Shown here: one piece after another, positions 18,461 to 26,352 of the stretch
How the letters are laid out: every line of letters starts with the position of its first letter
How positions within the stretch are numbered: the first letter of the stretch is position 1
Origin: Planosporangium sp963837285
Lineage (GTDB): Bacteria > Actinomycetota > Actinomycetes > Mycobacteriales > Micromonosporaceae
DNA: 64,000 bases
Direction of reading: 5' to 3'
Assembly (NCBI GenBank): GCA_963837285.1
Contig: CAWIMS010000003.1
Coordinates: forward strand, 496,001 to 560,000
Made by a program: the position numbers and the translations under genes
Notes under the pieces: generated by a model
Told to the model about the DNA's origin: nothing
The model's input: the letters and a program-made list of their open reading frames with translations, nothing else
The model's database searches: none

Positions 18461-19707
18461 CGGGGCCGCGCGCTGTCATCACCGGACTCGGTGTGGTGGC
18501 CCCGACCGGTGTCGGCGTCGACGCGCACTGGCGGACCAGCTTGGAAGGGGCCTGCCGGATCACGCCGTTCACCCGCTATCCGGAGACCTCGCCGATCCGG
18601 CTGGCGGGCCAGGTCGTCGGGTTCGACGAGCGCGAGCACATCAGCCACAAACTGATCACGCAAACCGACCGGTTCACCTGGTACGCCCTGGCGGCCAGCG
18701 GCATGGCCCTCGGCGACGCGCGACTCGACCCGGGCGCCGGCGATCCGTACGCGCTGTCGGTCGTGACCGCGGCCAGCTCCGGTGGCAACGAGTTCGGCCA
18801 GCGCGAGCTTCAGACGCTGTGGGCCAAGGGTCCGGGATCGGTCAGCGTGTACCAGTCCATCGCCTGGTTCTACGCCGCGAGTTCCGGCCAGATCTCAATC
18901 CTGCACCAGCTCAAGGGCCCGTGCGGAGTCCTGGTCGCCGACGACGCGGGTGGTCTGGACGTGTTCGGCCAGGCCCAGCGGATCATCCGCCGAGGCGGCG
19001 CCGCCGTGCTCGCCGGCGGCACCGAGGCGTCGCTGAACCCGTACGCGCTGGTCTGCCAGGCGGATCTCGGCACGCTGAGCGGCGCGGACGACCCGGCGTG
19101 CGGGTACCGGCCGTTCGACGCGGCGGCGAACGGGTACCTGCCCGGTGAGGGCGGTGCGATGGTCGTCGTGGAGGAAGCCGCCGCCGCCCGGTCGCGCGGT
19201 GCGGATCCGTACGCCGAGATTCTCGGGTACGCGGCCACCCACGACGCGTACCACCAGGTCGAGCCGGCGCCGGACGGTCGGCAGCTCGCCCGCGCCATGT
19301 CGACCGCCATCGGGCGGGCCGGGTTGACGCCCGACGACATCGACGTCGTATTCGCCGACGCGGCCGGCATCCCGGCCCGGGACGCCGCCGAGGTCGCCGC
19401 CCTGCGGCTCGTGTTCGGCGACCGGGCCGGCGCCGTCCTGGTCACCGCGCCGAAGGCCATGGTCGGCCGACTGTACTCGGGCGCCGCGCCGCTGGACGTG
19501 GCCTGGGCGGCGCTGGCGATACGACACGGTGTCGTGCCGGCGACGGTCAATCTCGACCCCGAATCGGCCGGCTACGGCCTGTCGTTCGTGGTGGAGCCGT
19601 TGCGGGTCGATCGGTTACGTACGGCGCTGGTGGTCGCCCGGGGTATCGGAGGCTTCAACAGTGCGCTCGTGCTCGGCGCTCGCCGCGATCAGGTGGCGAG
19701 TCGGTAA
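18457..19707 (+). CDS. Type II PKS chain length factor (KS-beta), locus 1
   Basis: The product is 416 residues. The start GTG overlaps the KS-alpha stop. The ketosynthase fold is clear (RAVITGLGVVAPTGVGVDAH, FDAAANGYLPGEGGAMVVVE, RGIGGFNSALVLG), but catalytic residues are missing: the Cys position is Asp163 in VLVADDAGGLDVFG, and no catalytic His is present in FADAAGIPARDAAE or APKAMVGRLYSG. Most CLFs have Gln at the Cys position (family knowledge), so Asp is unusual. An in-frame TTA leucine codon occurs at 19615-19617, which implies dependence on the bldA tRNA if the host uses that control. This is the only CLF in the window. Confidence 0.92.
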   Translation: MTGPRAVITGLGVVAPTGVGVDAHWRTSLEGACRITPFTRYPETSPIRLAGQVVGFDEREHISHKLITQTDRFTWYALAASGMALGDARLDPGAGDPYALSVVTAASSGGNEFGQRELQTLWAKGPGSVSVYQSIAWFYAASSGQISILHQLKGPCGVLVADDAGGLDVFGQAQRIIRRGGAAVLAGGTEASLNPYALVCQADLGTLSGADDPACGYRPFDAAANGYLPGEGGAMVVVEEAAAARSRGADPYAEILGYAATHDAYHQVEPAPDGRQLARAMSTAIGRAGLTPDDIDVVFADAAGIPARDAAEVAALRLVFGDRAGAVLVTAPKAMVGRLYSGAAPLDVAWAALAIRHGVVPATVNLDPESAGYGLSFVVEPLRVDRLRTALVVARGIGGFNSALVLGARRDQVASR

Positions 19708-19901
19708 CCGCGCGTATTCTCCGCCGACATCGATGTGATCGACCCCGGCGCATACCCGGCGGTTCTTGCGGTGATCGGCCCGCTACCTCGGACACCGTCG
19801 TCGCAGCCGGACGCACGTCATATTGCGCTATTGTGAAACGAGGGAGCTTGATTCACGACTGTCGCCGGCACGGCGGTCAACAACACGGAGGGCGTTGACG
19901 C

Positions 19902-22280
19902 GTGGCCGGTGAGTCCTCGACATGCGAAGCGTGCCGCAAGACGATTCCCACTCCCCGCGCCCGGTCCCGATACTGCTCCGGCGCCTGTCGCCAGCGCGCG
20001 TACCGGGCCAGAACCCGCGCCGGGCGGAACCGTTCGCCGCTGCCGCAGCCGCTGGACGGCTTCATCGGCCGCGCGGCGGAGCTGACCGAGGTTCGCCGGC
20101 TGGTGCATCGCGAACGGTTGATCACTCTGACCGGACCGGCGGGCGTCGGCAAGACCCGGCTGGCCCGCGAAGTCGCCGCGTACGTTCAGGGCTCGTTCGC
20201 CGCCATATATTTCGTCGAGCTGGCCGCGATCTCTGACCCGGTCGCTGTCATGGACGCGGTCGTGGAGGCGCTCGGGGTGAACGCCGCCGACCGTGACCCG
20301 ATACCTGAGCTGGTCACGCTGCTCGACAACGGCAAAGTGCTGCTCATCCTGGACAACTGTGAGCAGGTCCTGGACGCTTGCCGGGCCGTGGTCGAGACGA
20401 TCTCCAGCCGGTGCCCGCGAGCGACGATCGTGGCGACGAGCCTGGAGCCGGTCGAGGCCAGCGGCGAGGTGGTCTACCGGCTGGACGGGCTGGCGGTGCC
20501 CGATCCCGTGGACGCGTCGACCGTCTCGGGATACCGGGACAGTGACGCGGTACGCCTGTTCGTGGATCGGGCCCAGGCGGCTGCCACGAACTTCGAGCTG
20601 ACCGATGAACTGGCCCCGGCTGTGCTGGCGATCTGCGCGCAGTTGGACGGTCTACCGCTGGCCATCGAACTGGCGGCCAGGACGGTACGGGTGTTGCCGG
20701 TCGACGGCATCGCGGCGCGGCTGCATGACCGGCTGTTCACGCTCACCGCCGAAGGGCGGGCCGTCGACGGGCGGCACCGCAGCCTCTACGCCGCGATCGA
20801 GTGGAGCTACGAGCTGCTCGGCGCTGACCAGCAGCGAGCACTTCGTCGCCTGTCAGTGCTGGCCGGCGGCTTCGGACCCGAAATCGCCGCGGCGATATGC
20901 GGCGACGACATAGCGGACGTGCCGGGCGTTCTGGCGGACCTCGTCACGAAGTCGATGGTGTCCAGCCTGGTCGGCGTCGCAGGCGAGCCACGCTACTCGA
21001 TGCTGGAGGCCGTCCGGCAGTTCGCCCACGAGCGGCTCACCGCGGCGGGGGAGGAGCGGCAGGCCAACGAGGTGCTGGTGTCGTGGCTGTGCGCGCAGAT
21101 CGAACCCTACCTCCTGAAGTTCGGCGTCCATATGGGACTGTTCACGCAGGAGCTTGACCACGCCGGTGCCGCGCTGGAGCGCCTGGAGGGCGTCGACGAC
21201 GAGCGCCGCCTGCTGCTCGCCTACGGAATGCAGTCCCAGCGACCCACCCGCGGCACGGGCGCCACCCTGGCCCGTGCCCTGGCCAGCGCAGGATTCGAGT
21301 CGCGCTACCGGCCACCCGCTCTCCTCGCGGCCGCATGGTGTGGGGACTGGGACGACCCCGCGACCCAGTTGCGCCTCGCGCAGAAGGCGCTGGACCTCGA
21401 ACGGCACTGGAACCGGCCGATGCAGCTGGCCCGCATGGTCCGGGCGATGGCGTGGGGCTGGTTTCTGCTCGGCGACGTCGACTCCGGCGTCGCCGCGCTG
21501 GACGAGTGCCGACGGATCGCCGAGGCCGCAGAGGAGATCGACCTGGTGATCGTGGCGCTGAGCGAGAACGCCTGGTTCCTGGTCCGGGCCGGCGAGCCCG
21601 ACCGCGCCGCTCCACTCGCTGAGCGGGCGATCGAGCTGTTCAGGACAAGCGGGAACGTGGACCTCCACGTGGCGACGCTGCACACGGCCGGCGCGATCGC
21701 CCTGGAACGAGGTGACCTGGCCGCGGCCGAAGCAGCGCTTGTCGAGGCCACGGGTGGCAACCCGTTGACCCGATGGGAGCGGGCGGACGTCCTGGAGGGC
21801 CTGGTCATCGTCGCCGCGCGAACGGGGCGACCGGAACGCGCACTGTGCCTGCTCGCGGCCGCCCGTGAGCTTCGCGACCGGATCGAGGTCGGCTACTCGG
21901 ACGGTCGCTGGTGGCACGACCGGGTGGCGGCGGCGGCGGAAACGGCCCGGGCGGCGCTCGGCCCGGACCGCTCCGCTGAGGCCGAAGCCGCCGGCCATGG
22001 CCTCACGCGGGAGGCGCTGTCACGGTACGCGGCCGACCGCGACGCGGTACTTCCGGCCGACCGCCAGCCGGTCGGCGCGCCGCTCACCGACCGGCAGCGG
22101 CGGATCGCCCAACTGATCGCCGAGGGACGCACCAATCGGGAGATCGCCGAACGCCTGCACACCTCCGTGCGGACCGTCGAGGCCGAGGTCAGGAGCGCCC
22201 GCGAGGCGCTGCGGCTCGGCTCACGGACCGCGGTCGGTGCCTGGTCGGCTCGGCAGCGCGACAGCGGTTCGAGACGGTGA
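19902..22280 (+). CDS. LAL-type LuxR regulator with N-terminal Cys motif
   Basis: The product is 792 residues from a GTG. Residues 8-35 carry CEAC followed by CSGAC with spacing like a small zinc-binding finger. An AAA/STAND ATPase follows, with Walker A LTGPAGVGKTRLA and Walker B VLLILDNCEQVLDA. A helical, TPR-like middle has VHMGLFTQELDHAGAALERL and repeated Ala/Glu-rich helices. The C-terminal LuxR helix-turn-helix reads PLTDRQRRIAQLIAEGRTNR, EIAERLHTSVRTVEAEVRSA. Such large ATP-binding regulators often activate secondary metabolite genes. It begins 194 bases after the CLF and overlaps the next, paralogous regulator by four bases. Confidence 0.88.
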   Translation: MAGESSTCEACRKTIPTPRARSRYCSGACRQRAYRARTRAGRNRSPLPQPLDGFIGRAAELTEVRRLVHRERLITLTGPAGVGKTRLAREVAAYVQGSFAAIYFVELAAISDPVAVMDAVVEALGVNAADRDPIPELVTLLDNGKVLLILDNCEQVLDACRAVVETISSRCPRATIVATSLEPVEASGEVVYRLDGLAVPDPVDASTVSGYRDSDAVRLFVDRAQAAATNFELTDELAPAVLAICAQLDGLPLAIELAARTVRVLPVDGIAARLHDRLFTLTAEGRAVDGRHRSLYAAIEWSYELLGADQQRALRRLSVLAGGFGPEIAAAICGDDIADVPGVLADLVTKSMVSSLVGVAGEPRYSMLEAVRQFAHERLTAAGEERQANEVLVSWLCAQIEPYLLKFGVHMGLFTQELDHAGAALERLEGVDDERRLLLAYGMQSQRPTRGTGATLARALASAGFESRYRPPALLAAAWCGDWDDPATQLRLAQKALDLERHWNRPMQLARMVRAMAWGWFLLGDVDSGVAALDECRRIAEAAEEIDLVIVALSENAWFLVRAGEPDRAAPLAERAIELFRTSGNVDLHVATLHTAGAIALERGDLAAAEAALVEATGGNPLTRWERADVLEGLVIVAARTGRPERALCLLAAARELRDRIEVGYSDGRWWHDRVAAAAETARAALGPDRSAEAEAAGHGLTREALSRYAADRDAVLPADRQPVGAPLTDRQRRIAQLIAEGRTNREIAERLHTSVRTVEAEVRSAREALRLGSRTAVGAWSARQRDSGSRR

Positions 22281-24538
22281 CGGCGCACGTGACCCCGGCG
22301 GCTGGAGTCTTTGTCGGGCGGGCGCGCGAGCTGACCGACCTGACCACGCTCCTCGACACCGCGCGGATGATCACGCTCGCCGGCACCGGGGGTGTCGGGA
22401 AGACGCGGCTGGCCTGGGAGCTGGCCGATCGGGCGGCGGACCGGTTCGCCGACCGTGTCTACCGCGTCGAACTCGCGTCGGTGACGCAGCCGGACCTGGT
22501 GGCGGGCGCGATCGGCGACGCGCTCGGTGTTCTCGAACGCGACGACCCGCCGGTCGAGGGCATCGCCGGGTTTCTCGCCGATCAGAGCGCATTGCTGGTG
22601 ATTGACAACTGTGAACATGTGGTCGAGTCGTGCGCCGTCCTGCTGGAGACCCTGCTGCGTAGCTGCGGCGGCCTCGTGGTGTTGGCCACCAGCCGCGAGG
22701 CGCTGCACATACCCGGCGAGGTCGTGTACCGGTTGGGCGGGCTGGCGCTCACCGCTGCCGACTCCCCGTCGGCGGGAACAGAGGCGGCCCTGGACAGCGA
22801 CGCCGTCGCTCTGTTCGTGGCACGCGCTCGGGCACTCGGTCGGTTCGGCGCGCTAGGCCCGCGCGACACCGCGGCGTTGACCGCCATCTGCTCCCGGCTG
22901 GAAGGACTCCCACTGGCGATCGAGCTGGTCGCGCCGATGGCGGGCACCACATCGGCGCCTGAGCTCGCCCAGCGGCTCGACGACCGGCTGTTAACCCTCA
23001 CCGACCCGGTGCCGACCCGGCCGGGTCGGCACGGCAGCTTGAGTACCGCCCTCGAATGGTCGTATGACCTGCTCGATCCGGTTGAGCAGGCGGTGTTCCG
23101 GCGGCTGTCGGTGTTCGCCGGCGGGTTCGAACCGGAGTCCGCCGAGCGGGTATGTGGCGACGCCGACGTGCCGAGCGAGGCGGTACTGGGGGCCATTCTC
23201 CGCCTGGAGGCCAAGTCGTTGATCACGTCGGCGCCGCCGGGTTCCCTGCTGGCGTCGCCGCTGCGGCTGCTGGAGACGACCCGTCTGTACGGGCGGGAGA
23301 AGCTGGCCGCGCACGGCGAGGAGGCGGCCACCTACGACCTGCTCGGGGACTATCTGATGTCGGTCGCTCTCCCGCTGCTGGAGCAGGGCGAACTGCGGGC
23401 CGATCCGACCAACCGGATCGTCCGCGAAGCGGACAACCTCGGCCATGTCCTGGAGACCGTCGACTGGGGCATCGACGACCGGCAACTGATGCTCGCCGCC
23501 GCGTTCGGTCTGGCGCGGCGGCTGCGCGGGCACACCCGGAGCGCCCGGGCCTTTCTGGCGCGCGCGTTGCGCAACACCGACCCGGATTCGCCCTACCGGA
23601 CGGTGGCACTGGCACAGGCGTCGCGACTGGCCTTCGACGCGGGCCACCAGAGGGCGGCGCTGCGCATGATCGAACGCGCGGTCGAGCTGGAGCGGCACCG
23701 TGACCGGCCCTGGGTGATGTCGCAACTGCTGTCGGTGTACGGCCGCGAGCTGGGTTGGAGTGGCGACTTAGGGGCCGAGCTTACGGTCATGTACGAGTGT
23801 CTACGGTTCAGCCTTGACAGCGGCGACGACCTGGCGACCGCCATGTGCCGGCACAACCTCGCCATTGCGCTCCAGCTCCTCGGCGACCTGGACAAGGCAG
23901 CCGCGTTGGCCGAGGAGGCGTTGCCGCTGGTGCGCGCCGAAGGCGGCCCGCGGCTGGTGAGCGCGGTGACCGACACCGCCGCCTCGATCGCGTGCGACCG
24001 CGGCGATCTGCGCCAGGCCAGCCATTACCTCACGGAGGCGCTGGCGGCGAACGGGAAGATGCCTTCCCCGTCACCGTTCCCGTTCGAGGGATTCGCGATG
24101 ATCGCCGCCCGGACCGGGCGACTCGACCGGTTCCTGCGGTTGGTCGCCGTCGCCGGGACCATCCGCGAACGCAGTCGTTGGCAGTCCGACCGCCAATGGG
24201 ACCTTCCCGGCGCGCTGGAGCAGGCTCGCCGGGAGCTGCCGCCGTCCCGCGTACAGGCGGCGATGGAGGCGGGGCGCCAGATGTCTGAGGCCGAGGCGGT
24301 CGAGTACGCCCTCGCTGACACCTGGTCGGAGCCCCCGGCCCCGTTGAGCGGTCGGGAGTGGCAGGTCACCCGCCTCGTCGCGGAGGGCCTGCGCAACCAC
24401 GAGATCGCCCACCGGCTCGGCACCTCGATACGCACCGTCGAGGCGCAGGTACGCAGTGTGCGTAACAAGCTGGACCTGCGGTCCAGGGCTCAGCTCGCCG
24501 CGTGGGCGGCGCAGCGGATCGAGGGACCTTCCTCGTAG
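22277..24538 (+). CDS. LAL-type LuxR regulator, tandem paralogue with two TTA codons
   Basis: The product is 753 residues; its GTG overlaps the stop of the first regulator. Domain order is the same but without the N-terminal Cys finger: VFVGRARELTDLTTLLDTAR, Walker A LAGTGGVGKTRLAWE, Walker B ALLVIDNCEHVVES, a long helical middle, and a terminal HTH (PLSGREWQVTRLVAEGLRNH, EIAHRLGTSIRTVEAQ). In-frame TTA leucine codons lie at 22991-22993 and 23768-23770, rare in DNA of this composition. In streptomycetes such codons make regulators dependent on bldA. It is a plausible pathway regulator. The stop is 13 bases from the end of a convergent GGDEF gene. Confidence 0.88.
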   Translation: MTAHVTPAAGVFVGRARELTDLTTLLDTARMITLAGTGGVGKTRLAWELADRAADRFADRVYRVELASVTQPDLVAGAIGDALGVLERDDPPVEGIAGFLADQSALLVIDNCEHVVESCAVLLETLLRSCGGLVVLATSREALHIPGEVVYRLGGLALTAADSPSAGTEAALDSDAVALFVARARALGRFGALGPRDTAALTAICSRLEGLPLAIELVAPMAGTTSAPELAQRLDDRLLTLTDPVPTRPGRHGSLSTALEWSYDLLDPVEQAVFRRLSVFAGGFEPESAERVCGDADVPSEAVLGAILRLEAKSLITSAPPGSLLASPLRLLETTRLYGREKLAAHGEEAATYDLLGDYLMSVALPLLEQGELRADPTNRIVREADNLGHVLETVDWGIDDRQLMLAAAFGLARRLRGHTRSARAFLARALRNTDPDSPYRTVALAQASRLAFDAGHQRAALRMIERAVELERHRDRPWVMSQLLSVYGRELGWSGDLGAELTVMYECLRFSLDSGDDLATAMCRHNLAIALQLLGDLDKAAALAEEALPLVRAEGGPRLVSAVTDTAASIACDRGDLRQASHYLTEALAANGKMPSPSPFPFEGFAMIAARTGRLDRFLRLVAVAGTIRERSRWQSDRQWDLPGALEQARRELPPSRVQAAMEAGRQMSEAEAVEYALADTWSEPPAPLSGREWQVTRLVAEGLRNHEIAHRLGTSIRTVEAQVRSVRNKLDLRSRAQLAAWAAQRIEGPSS

Positions 24539-24551
24539 GTCCGGACGCGGC

Positions 24552-26147
24552 TCATCGCCCGTTGTCGAAGGACAGCGTATTCGTGTCGTGGTTGGCGGCC
24601 GCCCAGTCCAGCGCCGCCGCCCGGTTGACGGCGTTGAGCCGGCCAGCGGCCGGCTGATCGGTCGGATTGAGCGCCATGGGTTGCCGCGACCTGCGGCTGC
24701 GCTTCGCCGTGTACATCTCGCTGTCCGCGTGACACACCAGCATGCGGGCGCGGCCCTCGGGGTCGACGACCGGTCCGCTGCCCACCATGACGCCGATACT
24801 CGTCCGGAGGACCACCGAGGCCGCACCCAGGTCGACGGGTGCCTGCGATGCCAACCGGATCCGTTCGCAGAGCGCCGTCGCGTCGGCGCTGCCCGCCTCG
24901 CGGTAGAGGATGAGGAACTCGTCGCCGCCGAACCGCGCGACGGTGTCATGCTCCCGGACGCAGGAGCGCAGCCGACGGCCGAACTCCACCAACAGCCGGT
25001 CGCCCGCGTCATGACCGAACCGGTCGTTGACGGTCTTGAAGCCGTCGAGATCGCAGAACACGACGACGCAACCGTACGGGCGCCGCAGTTCGGCGGCGAG
25101 CCTGGCCATGAACTCGGCCCGGTTCGACAGCCCGGTGAGCCCGTCATGGGTCGCCCGGTGGTGCAGCGCCCGCTCGGTACGGGCGTACTCGGCGGCGGAC
25201 CGTCCGGCGCACAGGGTCGTGAGCACGGCGATCGTCGCTCCAACCGCGGCGAGCGTCAGACCGCTGAGTTGGGGGTTGGTGAGGTGATAGATCCCGAGCA
25301 CAGCGGGTACGGTCGCCAGGGCGGCGCCGCGAAGAATGAGGCGGCCGATGGTGTGTGACTCCGGCGGCCGCGGTATGCGCCGAACCAGCCGCGGCGCGCT
25401 CGGATCCAACGCGAGCAGGCCGAGCGCGGCGCAGGCGCCCAGGCCGGTCGCGGTGGCCACCGGCCCGGACCGCAGCAGGGCCGTGGTCGCGCTGACCAGT
25501 GCGCCGGCGAGCGCGACCATCAGCAACAGGCGCGGTCGGGCGTCCCTGGTGTGGTCCGCGGCCGGGCGAGGCGACCAGGCCAGTGCCCCACCCACCGCGC
25601 TCAGCCCGAACACCGCGGCGAACGTGGCGATCTCCGTGACCGGCCCGCGGTGGGTGGCGGCCAGCCAGGGCAGGATGCCGATGCTCCACAACAGGCCGGC
25701 GGCGGCCATCGAGACGATCATCCGGTCGATGACGGCGCCCGTGGCGAGGCGCCCGCTGTACCCGACGACGGCCACCGCCGCGGCGAGGACGAGCGCGCCG
25801 CTCGCCACGCGCAGGACGGTCGCCGGCGTGTCCGCGGACGCGGCTATCGTGGGCCACCCGCTGGTCGCGTCGACGCCTATGAAAATGACGACCGCGCCGG
25901 ACAGCAACAACCACGGTGTCCGGTTCACTGTTTTCACCTGACGGAGGCCAATCGCCACGACCGGCACGCATAACCCCGACGCGAGCAGGAGATCCAGTTT
26001 CCGCCATTGACCGGGTAGAAACAGATACCCGGCCACCAGGATCGCCGAACCAACGACATATGCCGGCCGGCCGATCCGGATGGTCACCAGACGGCCGGCC
26101 AGGACGCGACCGACCTGGTCGGAGGTGGGGAGCGTGCCAAGAGCCAC
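24552..26147 (-). CDS. Membrane diguanylate cyclase (GGDEF), copy 1
   Basis: The product is 531 residues from the GTG at 26147, chosen because GAGGAG precedes it; the upstream extension is unlike a protein. The first 330 or so residues form about nine hydrophobic segments (PAYVVGSAILVAGYLFLPGQ onwards). The GGDEF domain follows: THDGLTGLSNRAEFMARLA, VVFCDLDGFKTVNDRFGHDA, ARFGGDEFLIL. The catalytic GGDEF is intact, and a product-inhibition RxxD (REHD) stands five residues before it. It would make c-di-GMP from two GTP at the membrane. The upstream region holds an 18-base inverted repeat and an ECF-like promoter shared with two neighbouring genes. The protein is a full-length paralogue of the next gene upstream. 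Confidence 0.9.
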   Translation of the reverse strand: MALGTLPTSDQVGRVLAGRLVTIRIGRPAYVVGSAILVAGYLFLPGQWRKLDLLLASGLCVPVVAIGLRQVKTVNRTPWLLLSGAVVIFIGVDATSGWPTIAASADTPATVLRVASGALVLAAAVAVVGYSGRLATGAVIDRMIVSMAAAGLLWSIGILPWLAATHRGPVTEIATFAAVFGLSAVGGALAWSPRPAADHTRDARPRLLLMVALAGALVSATTALLRSGPVATATGLGACAALGLLALDPSAPRLVRRIPRPPESHTIGRLILRGAALATVPAVLGIYHLTNPQLSGLTLAAVGATIAVLTTLCAGRSAAEYARTERALHHRATHDGLTGLSNRAEFMARLAAELRRPYGCVVVFCDLDGFKTVNDRFGHDAGDRLLVEFGRRLRSCVREHDTVARFGGDEFLILYREAGSADATALCERIRLASQAPVDLGAASVVLRTSIGVMVGSGPVVDPEGRARMLVCHADSEMYTAKRSRRSRQPMALNPTDQPAAGRLNAVNRAAALDWAAANHDTNTLSFDNGR

Positions 26148-26194
26148 GACATCTCCTCGTTGTTTCCTCGAAGTCGCGGTATCCGGTGGGTGGT

Positions 26195-26254
26195 GCCGCC
26201 GGCGGACATCACGAAGTAGGGGAGACGGATACTTGAGTGATGTCCGCCGGCGGC
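26195..26254. repeat. Perfect 18-base inverted repeat upstream of GGDEF copy 1
   Basis: The arms at 26195-26212 and 26237-26254 are exact reverse complements (gccgccggcggacatcac and its complement), separated by 24 bases. The element lies between the candidate promoter at 26274-26302 and the start codon at 26147, within the untranslated leader on the minus strand. It could be an operator or an mRNA hairpin acting on translation or elongation. Confidence 0.6.
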
Positions 26255-26273
26255 GAGTGGGTGTTACATCAGT

Positions 26274-26302
26274 AGTAACGACAATTGATTCTTCGGGTTC
26301 AA
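26274..26302 (-). promoter_or_regulatory. ECF-like promoter, GAACC-N16-GTTAC (GGDEF copy 1)
   Basis: Read on the minus strand, TTGAACC is followed after 16 bases by GTTACT, 127 bases upstream of the GGDEF start. The GAAC/GTT pairing with 16-17 base spacing is the usual form of ECF sigma promoters (established knowledge). The same arrangement recurs at 28100-28128 and 29303-29332, which is the main support. No transcript data are available. Confidence 0.5.
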
Positions 26303-26352
26303 CACAGGGCCGGAATATGCCTTTTGGTGGCACCGAAATAATTAGGAATGGT

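Noticed and set aside
26148..26352. A c-di-GMP riboswitch before the diguanylate cyclase genes
   Set aside because: I looked for the GEMM core in the leaders of both GGDEF genes and found only an inverted repeat and promoter-like motifs.
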